This document shows positions 42,928-51,114 of a stretch of DNA of 64,000 nucleotides, in pieces. The position numbers were made by a program, and so were the translations under genes. Numbering within the stretch: position 1 is the first letter of the stretch; each line of letters opens with the position of its first letter. The stretch lies in contig NZ_KI421511.1 of NCBI RefSeq assembly GCF_000473265.1, positions 7,475,314 to 7,539,313 of the forward strand, in the 5' to 3' direction. The notes under the pieces were generated by a model. The model did not search any database, was not told the DNA's origin, and worked only from the letters and a program-made list of their open reading frames with translations. Source of the DNA: Amycolatopsis thermoflava N1165 (GTDB taxonomy: Bacteria; Actinomycetota; Actinomycetes; Mycobacteriales; Pseudonocardiaceae).

Positions 42928-43467
42928 ATGCGAATCACCGTCAACGTGGACGGAACCAGTTACACCGACGAGGTCGAACCCCGCACGTTGCTCGTTCACT
43001 ACCTGAGGGAGACGCTCGGGAAAGTCGGCACCGTCATCGGGTGCGACACCAGCAACTGCGGTGCCTGCACCGTGCACCTCAACGGCCAGAGCGTGAAGTC
43101 CTGCTCGGTACTCGCCGTGCAGGCCGACGGTGCCGAGGTGACGACCATCGAGGGCCTGGCCCGCGACGGCAAGCTCCACCCCGTGCAGGAAGCGTTCCAC
43201 GACAACCACGCCCTGCAGTGCGGGTTCTGCACGCCGGGCATGATCATGCAGTCGATCGACCTGCTCGCCGACAACCCGAACCCGGACGAGCACGCCGTCC
43301 GCGAGGGGCTCGAGGGCAACCTGTGCCGCTGCACCGGTTACCAGAACATCGTTCGCGCCGTGCGGGACGCGGCGCAGCGGATGAGCCCGGGCGCGGGGCC
43401 GGAGGCCGAGCGCGTCTCCGGTGACGTCTCCCGCGCGCCCAGCGCGTTCGCGGGCGGGGGCGAGTGA
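42928..43467 (+). CDS. coxS: Molybdenum hydroxylase [2Fe-2S] small subunit
   Basis: 179 residues after an ACTGGAGGCCTC Shine-Dalgarno. Plant-type ferredoxin cluster: [22 protein letters not shown] (cut here as four Cys in C-x4-C-x2-C-x11-C). Second cluster domain: [13 protein letters not shown] and [13 protein letters not shown]. The tail beyond residue 155 ([15 protein letters not shown]) is an unusual extension. Carries electrons from the Mo site to FAD. It ends 1 bp before coxL. Confidence 0.94.
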   Translation: MRITVNVDGTSYTDEVEPRTLLVHYLRETLGKVGTVIGCDTSNCGACTVHLNGQSVKSCSVLAVQADGAEVTTIEGLARDGKLHPVQEAFHDNHALQCGFCTPGMIMQSIDLLADNPNPDEHAVREGLEGNLCRCTGYQNIVRAVRDAAQRMSPGAGPEAERVSGDVSRAPSAFAGGGE

Positions 43468-43468
43468 C

Positions 43469-45907
43469 ATGACGTCGACGATCGAACCCGAGGTCGGCAA
43501 GGCGCGCACCCGCAAGGAGGACGCGCGGCTCATCACCGGCCGCACCCGCTGGACCGACAACATCACGCTGCCCGGGATGCTGCACGTGGCGATCCTGCGC
43601 AGCCCGTTCGCCCATGCCCGGATAAGTTCCATCGACACGGCCGCGGCACGGGACATGCCGGGCGTCGTCGCCGTCTACACGGCCCGCGACCTCGACCCGG
43701 ACAACGCGATCGGCATGCCGTGCGCGTGGCCGATCACGCCGGACATGAAGCAGCCGCGGCGGCCCGTGCTGGCCGCCGACCAGGTCAACTTCGCCGGTGA
43801 GGGCGTCGCGGTGGTCGTGGCCCGCAGCAAGGCCGAGGCCGCCGACGCGCTCGAGGCCATCGACGTGGACTACGAGGAACTGCCGGTGGTCCTCGGCCTG
43901 GAGAACGCGATCGCCGACGACGCGCCGCTGGTGCACGACGAGCTGGGCACCAACAAGCAGGCGACATGGGTCTTCGACTCGGCCGAGGCGGGCACCGGCG
44001 GCAACGTCGAGGAAGCCCTGGCCGGCGGCGAGGTCGTGCTCAAGCGGCGGTTCCGCCAGCAGCGCCTGGTGCCCGCGTTCATGGAGCCGCGCTCGGTCGT
44101 GGTCGACCCGACCGGCACCCAGATCACCATGTGGTCGGCCACCCAGGTGCCGCACATCCTCAAGACGATGACGGCGCTGACGCTCGGCATTCCCGAGCAC
44201 AAGCTGCGTGTCATCGCGCCGGACGTCGGCGGCGGGTTCGGCGGCAAGATCGCCGTGCTGCCCGAGGAGACCATGGCGGTCCTCATCGCGCAGAAGCTCG
44301 GCAAGCCGGTCAAGTGGACCGAGACCCGCTCGGAGTGCATGCAGACCGCGCACCACGGCCGCGACCAGATCCAGGACATCTCGATCAGCGCGAACCGCGA
44401 CGGCACGATCACGGGCCTCAAGGTCGAACTGCTCGCCGACATGGGCGCCTACAACGGGCTCGTCGGGCCCGGCGTGCCGATCCTGGGCGCGTTCATGTTC
44501 AACGCGATCTACAAGATCCCGGCCTACCACTTCGCCTGCACGAACGTGTTCACCAACACCACGCTCACCGACGCCTACCGCGGCGCCGGGCGGCCGGAGG
44601 CCACGTTCGCGATCGAGCGGATGATGGACGAGCTGGCCGCCGAGCTGGGCATGGACCCGCTGGAGCTGCGCGAGAAGAACTGGATCAAGCACGAGGAGTT
44701 CCCGTTCACCACGGTCTGCGGGCTGACCTACGACTCGGGCAACTACGAGGCCGCCACCGAGCGCGCCAAGGAGCTGTTCGACTACGAGGGCCTGCGCCGG
44801 GAGCAGCAGGAACGCCGCGAGCGCAAGGATCCGGTGCAGCTGGGCATCGGCATCTCGACGTTCACCGAGATGTGCGGGCTGGCGCCGTCGCGGGTGCTCG
44901 GGTCGCTGGACTACGGGGCGGGCGGCTGGGAGCACGCGGCGATCCGCGTGCTGCCCACCGGCAAGGTCGAGGTCGTCACGGGCGCCTCCGCCCACGGGCA
45001 GGGGCACGAGACGGCGTGGAGCCAGATCGTGGCCGACCGGCTCGGCGTCGCGTTCGAGGACATCGAGGTCATCCACGGCGACACGCAGTCCTCGCACAAG
45101 GGCATGGACACCTACGGGTCGCGGTCGCTGGCCGTCGGCGGCATCGCGGTGGTCAAGGCCGCCGAGAAGGTCGTCGACAAGGCCCGCACGATCGCCGCGC
45201 ACCTGCTGGAGTGCTCGCCGGACGACCTGGAGTTCGAGGGCGGCAAGTTCACCGTCCGCGGCACCGACACGTCGACGACGATCCAGGACGTCGCGTTCGC
45301 GACGTTCGCCGCGCACAACCTGCCCGAGGGCATGGAGCCCACGCTGGACTCCGAGGCCGTGTTCGACCCGGAGAACTTCTCGTTCCCGCACGGCACGCAC
45401 CTGTGCGCCGCCGAGGTGGACACCGAGACCGGCCGGGTGCGGTTGCGCTCGTACGTGTGCGTGGACGACGTGGGCAAGGTGGTCAACCCCCTGATCGTGG
45501 AGGGGCAGGTGCACGGCGGTCTCGCCCAGGGCATCGCGCAGGCCCTGTACGAGGAGGCGGTGTTCGACGAGAGCGGCACGCTGACCACCGGCACGTTCGC
45601 CGACTACCTGCTGCCCTCGGCCGCCGACCTGCCGTCGTTCGTCACCGACCGCACCGAGACGGCGGCGACGTCGAACCCGCTGGGCGTCAAGGGCGTCGGC
45701 GAGGCGGGCACGATCGCCTCCACCCCCGCGGTGGTCAACGCGGTCGTGGACGCCGTGCGGCAGTTCGGGGTCAACGACATCGAGATGCCGTGCTCGCCCA
45801 TGCGGGTGTGGTCGGCGATCCACCGCGGCCGCACCGATGCCGGCGGCGTCGGTGCGGAGGCCGGCGGCGGACTGGGTTCCATCGACGCTTCGGGAGGTGC
45901 GCAGTGA
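43469..45907 (+). CDS. coxL: Molybdenum hydroxylase large subunit, form II CoxL type
   Basis: 812 residues from ATG at 43469. Aldehyde-oxidase/xanthine-dehydrogenase fold with molybdopterin-binding blocks (GGGFGGKIAVLPEE, ASAHGQGHETAWSQI, GVKGVGEAGTIASTP). The active-site loop reads AYRGAGR, the form II signature; true CO dehydrogenases (form I) have AYxCSFR with the Cu-binding Cys. CO oxidation is therefore not supported, and the natural substrate of form II enzymes is unsettled. The catalytic Glu lies in GVGEAGT near the end. GTG of coxM overlaps by 4 bp. Confidence 0.93.
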   Translation: MTSTIEPEVGKARTRKEDARLITGRTRWTDNITLPGMLHVAILRSPFAHARISSIDTAAARDMPGVVAVYTARDLDPDNAIGMPCAWPITPDMKQPRRPVLAADQVNFAGEGVAVVVARSKAEAADALEAIDVDYEELPVVLGLENAIADDAPLVHDELGTNKQATWVFDSAEAGTGGNVEEALAGGEVVLKRRFRQQRLVPAFMEPRSVVVDPTGTQITMWSATQVPHILKTMTALTLGIPEHKLRVIAPDVGGGFGGKIAVLPEETMAVLIAQKLGKPVKWTETRSECMQTAHHGRDQIQDISISANRDGTITGLKVELLADMGAYNGLVGPGVPILGAFMFNAIYKIPAYHFACTNVFTNTTLTDAYRGAGRPEATFAIERMMDELAAELGMDPLELREKNWIKHEEFPFTTVCGLTYDSGNYEAATERAKELFDYEGLRREQQERRERKDPVQLGIGISTFTEMCGLAPSRVLGSLDYGAGGWEHAAIRVLPTGKVEVVTGASAHGQGHETAWSQIVADRLGVAFEDIEVIHGDTQSSHKGMDTYGSRSLAVGGIAVVKAAEKVVDKARTIAAHLLECSPDDLEFEGGKFTVRGTDTSTTIQDVAFATFAAHNLPEGMEPTLDSEAVFDPENFSFPHGTHLCAAEVDTETGRVRLRSYVCVDDVGKVVNPLIVEGQVHGGLAQGIAQALYEEAVFDESGTLTTGTFADYLLPSAADLPSFVTDRTETAATSNPLGVKGVGEAGTIASTPAVVNAVVDAVRQFGVNDIEMPCSPMRVWSAIHRGRTDAGGVGAEAGGGLGSIDASGGAQ

Positions 45908-46761
45908 TCCCCGCTGCCTTCGACTACGTCGCGCCGTCCACTGTGGACGAGGCGGTGCAGGCACTGGCCGCGGCCGGTGAGGACGCCAAGGTGCTGGCCG
46001 GCGGGCAGAGCCTCCTGCCGGTGCTGCGGATGCGGCTTGCCGCGCCCACGACGCTCATCGACCTCGGCAAGATCACCGAGCTGCGGGGTGTCCGCGACGA
46101 CGGCGACGCGATCGTCATCGGCGCCATGACCACGCACTACGACGTGCAGCGCGACCAGCTGGTCGCCGAGCACGCCGCACTGCTGGCCAAGGCGACCGAC
46201 ACGGTGGCCGACCCGCAGGTGCGGCACCGCGGCACGTTCGGCGGTTCGATCGCGCACGCGGACCCGGCAGGCGACCTGCTGGCCCCCGCGCTGGCGTTGG
46301 ACGCCGAGATGGTGATCGCGAGCAGCAGCGGCAGGCGGACGGTGCCTGCGGCGGAGTTCTTCCAGGACTTCTTCACCACGGCGCTCGAGCCGGGCGAGAT
46401 CCTGGTCGAGATCCGCGTGCCGAAGCACACCGGGTGGAAGGCGCACTACGAGAAGTTCAACCGGGTCGCCCAGGCGTGGTCGATGGTCGCGGTGGCGGCC
46501 ACGGTCCGCACCGACGGCGACACGATCGCCGAGGCCCGTGTGGCGCTGACGAACATGGCGTCGGTGCCGGTGCGGGCCACCGCGGTCGAGCAGGCCCTGG
46601 TGGGCCAGTCCGCGTCCGACGACACGATCCGCGCCGCGGCCGCCCACGCCGCCGAGGGCACCAGCCCCACGGCGGACGGCAACGCGGACGTGGAGTACCG
46701 GCAGGAGCTGGCCAAGGTGCTGACGGGCCGCGCGGTCTCGGCAGCCCTGGCCGCGGTGTAG
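45904..46761 (+). CDS. coxM: Molybdenum hydroxylase FAD-binding medium subunit
   Basis: 285 residues from GTG. VAO/PCMH-type FAD domain: VLAGGQSLLPVLRMRLAAP (AGGQSLLP, FAD pyrophosphate), TVADPQVRHRGTFGGSIAHA DPAGDLL-type second FAD loop, and the CO_deh_flav_C domain after about residue 175 (EKFNRVAQAWSMVAVAA). Passes electrons from the Fe-S subunit to the acceptor. Last gene of the SLM trio, closed by a strong hairpin. Confidence 0.94.
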   Translation: MIPAAFDYVAPSTVDEAVQALAAAGEDAKVLAGGQSLLPVLRMRLAAPTTLIDLGKITELRGVRDDGDAIVIGAMTTHYDVQRDQLVAEHAALLAKATDTVADPQVRHRGTFGGSIAHADPAGDLLAPALALDAEMVIASSSGRRTVPAAEFFQDFFTTALEPGEILVEIRVPKHTGWKAHYEKFNRVAQAWSMVAVAATVRTDGDTIAEARVALTNMASVPVRATAVEQALVGQSASDDTIRAAAAHAAEGTSPTADGNADVEYRQELAKVLTGRAVSAALAAV

Positions 46762-46769
46762 CCCCGGCC

Positions 46770-46802
46770 CCCGCGGCCGCCCAGCACGTGGGCGGCCGCG
46801 GG
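46770..46802. terminator. Terminator after coxM
   Basis: A 14-bp perfect stem CCCGCGGCCGCCCA / TGGGCGGCCGCGGG with a 5-nt loop, 9 bp past the coxM stop. The remaining 226 bp before coxG show no gene; coxG therefore probably has its own promoter. Confidence 0.85.
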
Positions 46803-47028
46803 CACCGGCCGGGCGAGCGCAGTGCTCTCATCGGTGAGCGCTGGCCGTGCCGGCGTGGTGCTCCCGCCCGTGGGCCCCGGGCTCCGAACGCAGCAACGTG
46901 ATCATCCGACCACCGTTCCCCCATGCGGGGCGCGCCGATCCGGGTCCCGCGAAGTCACGCACATGCCGTTTCCGGCACTAAGGTGACTGCGAGGGACTTG
47001 AAGCTTTCTGGAGAAGGGAGGTCGGCCC

Positions 47029-47706
47029 GTGCGGCTCGACCATGAATTCACCGTTCCGGCCCCGCCCGCCGAGGTGTGGAAGGCGGTCACCGACCCGGAA
47101 CGCGTTGCCCCCTGCATGCCGGGTGCGACCCTGACGAAGGTCGAGGGCGAGACGTTCACCGGCACGGTCAAGGTGAAGCTGGGGCCGATCTCCCTGCTGT
47201 ACAAGGGCTCCGGCGAGTTCCTGGAGACCGACGAGCAGGCCCGCAAGATCGTGATCAAGGCCTCCGGCAAGGACTCGCGAGGAGCAGGCACCGCGGCGGC
47301 GACCGTCACGGTCACGCTGTCCGAGGAGAACGGCGGGACGAAGGGTTCCGTGGCGACGGACCTGAACGTGACCGGGCGCCCGGCCCAGTTCGGCCGGGGC
47401 ATGATCTCGGAGGTCGGCGGCAAGATCCTGGACCAGTTCGCGACGAACCTGGCCGACCGCCTCGGCGCGGCGGAGACCCCAGCGGCCCCCGCCGAGGAGA
47501 AGCCGGCCGAGTCCGGGGTGACCACCGAACCGGCCCCGGAGAAGCCCAAGCTGGAGACGGTGAAGCCCCAGCCCCAGGAAGCCGAGGCGATCGACCTCTT
47601 CGAGTACGCGGGCAGCTCCATCGGCAAGCGCCTGGCCCCGGTGCTCGCCGGAGTCGCCGCGGTACTCGGCATCGTGGCCATTGTCCGCCTGATCCGCCGC
47701 CGCTGA
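47029..47706 (+). CDS. coxG: CoxG-family SRPBCC protein with C-terminal membrane anchor
   Basis: 225 residues from GTG after GAGAAGGGAGG. Residues 1-145 form a polyketide-cyclase/START (CoxG) domain: MRLDHEFTVPAPPAEVWKAV, PGATLTKVEGETFTGTVKVK, RGMISEVGGKILDQFATNLA. A Pro/Glu-rich linker (150-195) leads to one hydrophobic helix LAPVLAGVAAVLGIVAIVRL followed by IRRR. In carboxydotrophs CoxG attaches the enzyme to the membrane; here tail and linker fit tethering of the CoxSLM-type enzyme to the respiratory chain. Confidence 0.9.
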   Translation: MRLDHEFTVPAPPAEVWKAVTDPERVAPCMPGATLTKVEGETFTGTVKVKLGPISLLYKGSGEFLETDEQARKIVIKASGKDSRGAGTAAATVTVTLSEENGGTKGSVATDLNVTGRPAQFGRGMISEVGGKILDQFATNLADRLGAAETPAAPAEEKPAESGVTTEPAPEKPKLETVKPQPQEAEAIDLFEYAGSSIGKRLAPVLAGVAAVLGIVAIVRLIRRR

Positions 47707-47799
47707 GGCCCAGCGCCGAGCGGGCGCCCACCTGCTCGGCGCACCCCCACCCGACCACCGGGCATCGCCGCGGCCCCCCGGGTTCGCCGCACCCCACCG

Positions 47800-48000
47800 G
47801 GCTGGCACGCGGCCTGCTGGCGCGCAACCCTGCCGTGCTGGCTCGCGGCCCGCCCGCGCATGTCCCCATTGCGGAGACACGCGGCCCGCTCGCGCGCACT
47901 CGCACCGCGCTGGCAGGCGGCCTGCTCGCGCGCCTCCCCACCGTGCTGGTACGCGGCCCGTTCGCGCACCCCACGGTGCGCCCACGCGGCCGCTCGCGCA
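47800..48000. repeat. 36-bp minisatellite
   Basis: The core CGCGGCC-type landmark recurs at 47808, 47844, 47880, 47916, 47952 and 47985: five units of 36, 36, 36, 36 and 33 bp. Because 36 is a multiple of three, one plus frame stays open with a 12-residue period like LARGPLARxPTV. No start or Shine-Dalgarno supports a gene. The space 47707-48486 holds this, the 29-bp array and otherwise nothing recognisable. Confidence 0.75.
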
Positions 48001-48150
48001 CAGGCCTGCCCAAGCGTGGCATCACCCGGTCTCGCGCCCGCTGCATCGCGACCAGCGTGCCGCCCCGCGCCGGGCGCTGCCCATCGCTCAGGGCCGGGCG
48101 TTACCTGTCGCCCCGCTGCGCGCCGGGTGCTGCCTGTCGCGCCGCCCCGC

Positions 48151-48240
48151 GCCGGGGGCTGGCCATCGCGCCGCTCCGCGCCGGGGGCTGGCCATCGCGC
48201 CGCTCCGCGCCGGGGGCTGGCCATCGCGCCGCTCCGCGCC
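48151..48240. repeat. 29-bp tandem repeat, three perfect copies
   Basis: GCCGGGGGCTGGCCATCGCG plus CCGCTCCGC repeats head to tail at 48151, 48180 and 48209, and a fourth unit breaks off at 48238. Degenerate units extend upstream to about 48065 (GCCGGGTGCTGCCTGTCGCG, GCCGGGCGCTGCCCATCGCT). There are no spacers, so this is not CRISPR. Confidence 0.9.
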
Positions 48241-48486
48241 GGGGTGCCGCTCCGCGGAGTTCTGCCCACTCCGCATGGTGCGGTCGTGCGCCCCGCGCCC
48301 TCCACCCCGCGCCGGTCCTCCCGCCCACCGCCGCGCCCGCACTTTCAGCCAGGCGCCCGGCCGTCCCACCCAGCGCCGCGGCGCGCCGCCGCCTCCGCCC
48401 GCCGCGCCCGCACCGACCCGCCTCACCCCGACGTGCCGAGCGCCACGGCGGGGAAGTGGGTCGCCGCGGGCGATGTTGTACCTCTT

Positions 48487-49551
48487 GTGCGTACCGAAAC
48501 CGATGTCGTGGTGATCGGAGCGGGGCAGGCCGGCCTGTCGGCCGCCTACTTCCTCCGGCGGTCCGGCCTGGAGTTCGTCGTCCTCGATCGGGATTCCGCG
48601 CCGGGCGGGGCGTGGCAGCATCGGTGGCCCTCGTTGCGGCTGGACAAGGTCCACAAGTTCCACGACCTGCCTGGCATGGCGTTCGACGAGCAGGACGAGC
48701 ACCGGAAGGCGTCGGAAGTCGTCGCGGAGTACTTCGCGCGCTACGAGCGCGCCTTCGAGCTGCCGGTGCGGCGCCCGGTCGAGGTGGTCGCCGTCCGGGA
48801 CGTGGGTGAGCGGCTCCTCGTCGAGAGCGCCGGTGGCGACAGCTGGGCCGCCCGCGCCGTGATCAACGCGACCGGCACCTGGACGCGCCCGTTCTGGCCG
48901 CACTACCCCGGCCAGGAGACGTTCACCGGCCGCCAGTTGCACACCGCCGACTACCGCGGCGCGGAGGAGTTCCGCGGGCAGCACGTCCTGGTCGTCGGGG
49001 GCGGCACGTCGGCCGTGCAGCTGCTCATCGAGATCGCCGAGTTCGCGAGCGGCACCACCTGGGTCACCCGGCGCCCGCCGGTGTTCAAGGACGTCGAATT
49101 CAGCCCCGAGCTGGGCCGCGAAGCCGTGGCGCAGGTCGAGCGCCGCGTGCGGGCCGGGCTGCCCCCGGGGAGCGTGGTGAGCGTGACCGGCCTGATGCGC
49201 ACGCCGCAGGTGCGCGAAGCCGAGGCCCGCGGGATCCTCGACCGGAAGCCGATGTTCGACCACCTGACGCCGACAGGCGTTGTGTGGCCGGACGGCACCG
49301 AGCAGCACGTCGACGCGATCCTCTGGGCGACCGGTTTCCGCGCCGCGCTGGACCACCTCGCGCCACTGCACCTGCGCGAACCCGGCGGCGGCATCCGCAT
49401 GGAAGGCACCCGCGCGGCCGCCGAACCCCGCCTGCACCTGGTCGGCTACGGCCCGTCCGCGAGCACGATCGGCGCGAACCGAGCGGGCCGCGCAGCAGTC
49501 CGCGAGATCCGGCAGCTGCTGGCCGCACCCGAGGTGGCCGCAGCGAGCTGA
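48487..49551 (+). CDS. Flavin-containing monooxygenase / FAD-NAD(P) oxidoreductase
   Basis: 354 residues from GTG (VRTETDVVVIGAGQAGLSAA). FAD site GxGxxG at residues 10-15; the second Rossmann site is QHVLVVGGGTSAVQLLIEIA (about residue 165). AVINATGTWTRPFWP and VDAILWATGFRAALDHL are the ATG motifs linking the domains. It belongs to the FMO/TrkA-like NAD(P)-dependent oxidoreductases that oxidise soft nucleophiles or ketones. Upstream sequence is minisatellite DNA, which fixes the start near here, though the Shine-Dalgarno is weak. Confidence 0.88.
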   Translation: MRTETDVVVIGAGQAGLSAAYFLRRSGLEFVVLDRDSAPGGAWQHRWPSLRLDKVHKFHDLPGMAFDEQDEHRKASEVVAEYFARYERAFELPVRRPVEVVAVRDVGERLLVESAGGDSWAARAVINATGTWTRPFWPHYPGQETFTGRQLHTADYRGAEEFRGQHVLVVGGGTSAVQLLIEIAEFASGTTWVTRRPPVFKDVEFSPELGREAVAQVERRVRAGLPPGSVVSVTGLMRTPQVREAEARGILDRKPMFDHLTPTGVVWPDGTEQHVDAILWATGFRAALDHLAPLHLREPGGGIRMEGTRAAAEPRLHLVGYGPSASTIGANRAGRAAVREIRQLLAAPEVAAAS

Positions 49552-50051
49552 GCGACTCGCCTGGGGTGACTACCGGGGGAGTAGTGGCCGCACGGCGCGG
49601 GCCCGCAGGACCGGCGTGGGCGCACGGGGGTGGCCGCGATACGGCTAATTCCGGGTGGGCACCGGAGTGGGGATGGGGTGGGTGAGCGCGCCTGGGGGCG
49701 GCGGCGCAGTTGGTTGGGGGCGAAGCCGTGGGCCGAGGGGGTGGCGGCGCGCCGCGGGCCTCTGGGACCGGCGTAGGCGCACAGGGGTGGCTTCGGGGTG
49801 GGGCCGGGATGGGGGTAGCTGGACGCGCCCGGGGGCTCAAGGGGAGCTGTGGGGCCGAGGGGGCGCTGTGGGCGAGCCGTGGCGGTGCGGAGTGGAGCTG
49901 CGGGGTGCATCGGGGGTGGTGGCGGCGCCGCTGGTCCGGCACCGGAAGCCCAGGCCGCGCAGGGCGCCGGGTCGCCGTAAGCGCCCAGCCGCCGAAGGCC
50001 CCTGCCGCCGGAAGCCCAGGCCGCGCAGGGCGCCGGTCCAGCCGCCGTAAG
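49552..50051. other. Gene-free, strongly G-rich plus strand
   Basis: No supportable gene. The plus strand is strikingly purine- and G-rich (runs such as GGGGTGGCTTCGGGGTGGGG near 49785). A loose duplication is visible: GACCGGCGTGGGCGCACGGG near 49610 and GACCGGCGTAGGCGCACAGG near 49769. Near 49970-50050 it passes into the 17-bp repeat. Long frames on both strands here are compositional. Confidence 0.6.
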
Positions 50052-50221
50052 CGCCCAGCCGCCGAAAGCGCCCAGCCGCCGAAAGCGCCGGGCCGCCGAA
50101 AGCGCGGGGCCGCCGAAAGGACCCTGCCGCCGGAAGCGCCGGGCCGCCGGAAGCGCCCAGCCGCCGAAAGCCCGGGCCGCCGGAAGGACCCAGTCGCCGG
50201 AAGCGCCGGGCCGCCGAGAAG
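50052..50221. repeat. 17-bp minisatellite, about ten copies
   Basis: Unit CGCCCAGCCGCCGAAAG with variants (CGCCGGGCCGCCGAAAG, GACCCTGCCGCCGGAAG) repeats head to tail about ten times, ending 10 bp before the amidohydrolase stop. Earlier degenerate copies reach back to about 49975. Odd unit length and no spacers argue against coding or CRISPR. Confidence 0.88.
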
Positions 50222-50231
50222 CGCGCCGCCG

Positions 50232-51044
50232 TCAGTTCGGCAGTGCGAAGACCCTCCGCGCGTTGCCACCCAGAAAAGCCTCCCGTGCGGAAACCCCCAG
50301 CTCCAACGCGGGCAGCTGCTTCAGGGCCTGTGCCGGGGTGAGCATCGGGTAGTTGCTGCCGAACATGACGCGCGTCCGGCCGCGGTCGCGCATGAACTCG
50401 ACCAGCTCGGCGGGCAGCCGGTGCACCGCGTAGGCCGACGTGTCCACGTGGAAGTTCGGGTACTTCGTCGCCAGGGACAGGACCTCCGCCATCCACGGGT
50501 AGCCCACGTGGCCGCCCACCACGACCAGCTCCGGGAAGTCCAGCAGCACCTCGTCCAGGTACGGGATCGGCCGCCCCGGCTCGGACGGGCACCGCGGGCC
50601 GGTGTGGCCGATCTGCGTGCAGAACGGCACGTCCTCCTCCACGCAGGCCACGTAAACCGGGTAGTAGCGGCGGTCGTTCGGTGGCAGGTTCCACAGCCAC
50701 GGCACCACCCGCACGCCGACGAAACCGTTCCGCACGCACCTCCTGACCTCCCGCACCGCCCGCACCGGGTCCGTCAGGTCCACCGTTGCGACCCCCGCGA
50801 ACCGGTCCGGGTGCGCCGCCACCAGCTCCGCCACCTCGTCGTTCGTGATCAGCGCGCCACCCGGCCCGTGCCAGGCCGACAGCAGCCCGACCCGCACCCC
50901 GGCCTCGTCCATCGCGTCGAGCGTCGCCCTCAGCTGGGGCGTCCTGCGGGACATGTTCGTCCACCGCACCAGCGTCTCCAGCCACGGCTGGTCCATGAAC
51001 CGCTGATTCGGCTGCTGCATCCACACGTCGACCACGTCAGCCAT
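50232..51044 (-). CDS. Amidohydrolase-2-family TIM-barrel protein with atypical metal site
   Basis: 270 residues. Barrel strands are visible as VGLLSAWHGPGG, GVATVDLTDPVRAVREVRRC, VPFCTQIGHTGPRCP, LVVVGGHVGYPWMAEVLSLA, HVDTSAYAVHRLP and RVMFGSNYPMLTP. Family enzymes (decarboxylases, hydrolases) normally have HxH on strand 1 and D in GSDxP; here these are VWMQ and GSNYP, while the two later histidines remain. It may be metal-poor or use a different ligand set. It is divergent from the glutamine-synthetase-like gene (70 bp), so possibly part of the same catabolic set. Confidence 0.8.
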   Translation of the reverse strand: MADVVDVWMQQPNQRFMDQPWLETLVRWTNMSRRTPQLRATLDAMDEAGVRVGLLSAWHGPGGALITNDEVAELVAAHPDRFAGVATVDLTDPVRAVREVRRCVRNGFVGVRVVPWLWNLPPNDRRYYPVYVACVEEDVPFCTQIGHTGPRCPSEPGRPIPYLDEVLLDFPELVVVGGHVGYPWMAEVLSLATKYPNFHVDTSAYAVHRLPAELVEFMRDRGRTRVMFGSNYPMLTPAQALKQLPALELGVSAREAFLGGNARRVFALPN

Positions 51045-51114
51045 CGCTCACCCTCCCAGTGGCCCGCCGAAGATCCGCTTGACAGCATCCCACGCCCACC
51101 CCAAGGGTTGTCAC

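Noticed and set aside
43469-45907. Aerobic carbon monoxide dehydrogenase
   Set aside because: The active-site loop is AYRGAGR (form II), not the AYxCSFR that carries the copper-binding cysteine of true CO dehydrogenase.
43244-45964. A 906-codon open frame antisense to coxL, and similarly long antisense frames over gcvP, the ALDH-SDR gene and the monooxygenase
   Set aside because: Opposite-strand frames stay open in DNA with GC-rich third positions. Their translations are Arg/Gly/Val-rich and match no family, while the sense genes show full motif sets.
48151-48240. 29-bp perfect repeats resembling CRISPR repeat length
   Set aside because: Units are directly adjacent with no spacers, are not palindromic as CRISPR repeats often are, and no cas genes are present.
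47076-48809. A 577-codon plus-strand frame running over coxG, the minisatellites and the start of the flavin monooxygenase
   Set aside because: It overlaps two well-supported genes in the wrong frame; only the 36-bp repeat keeps it open, and it has no start signal.
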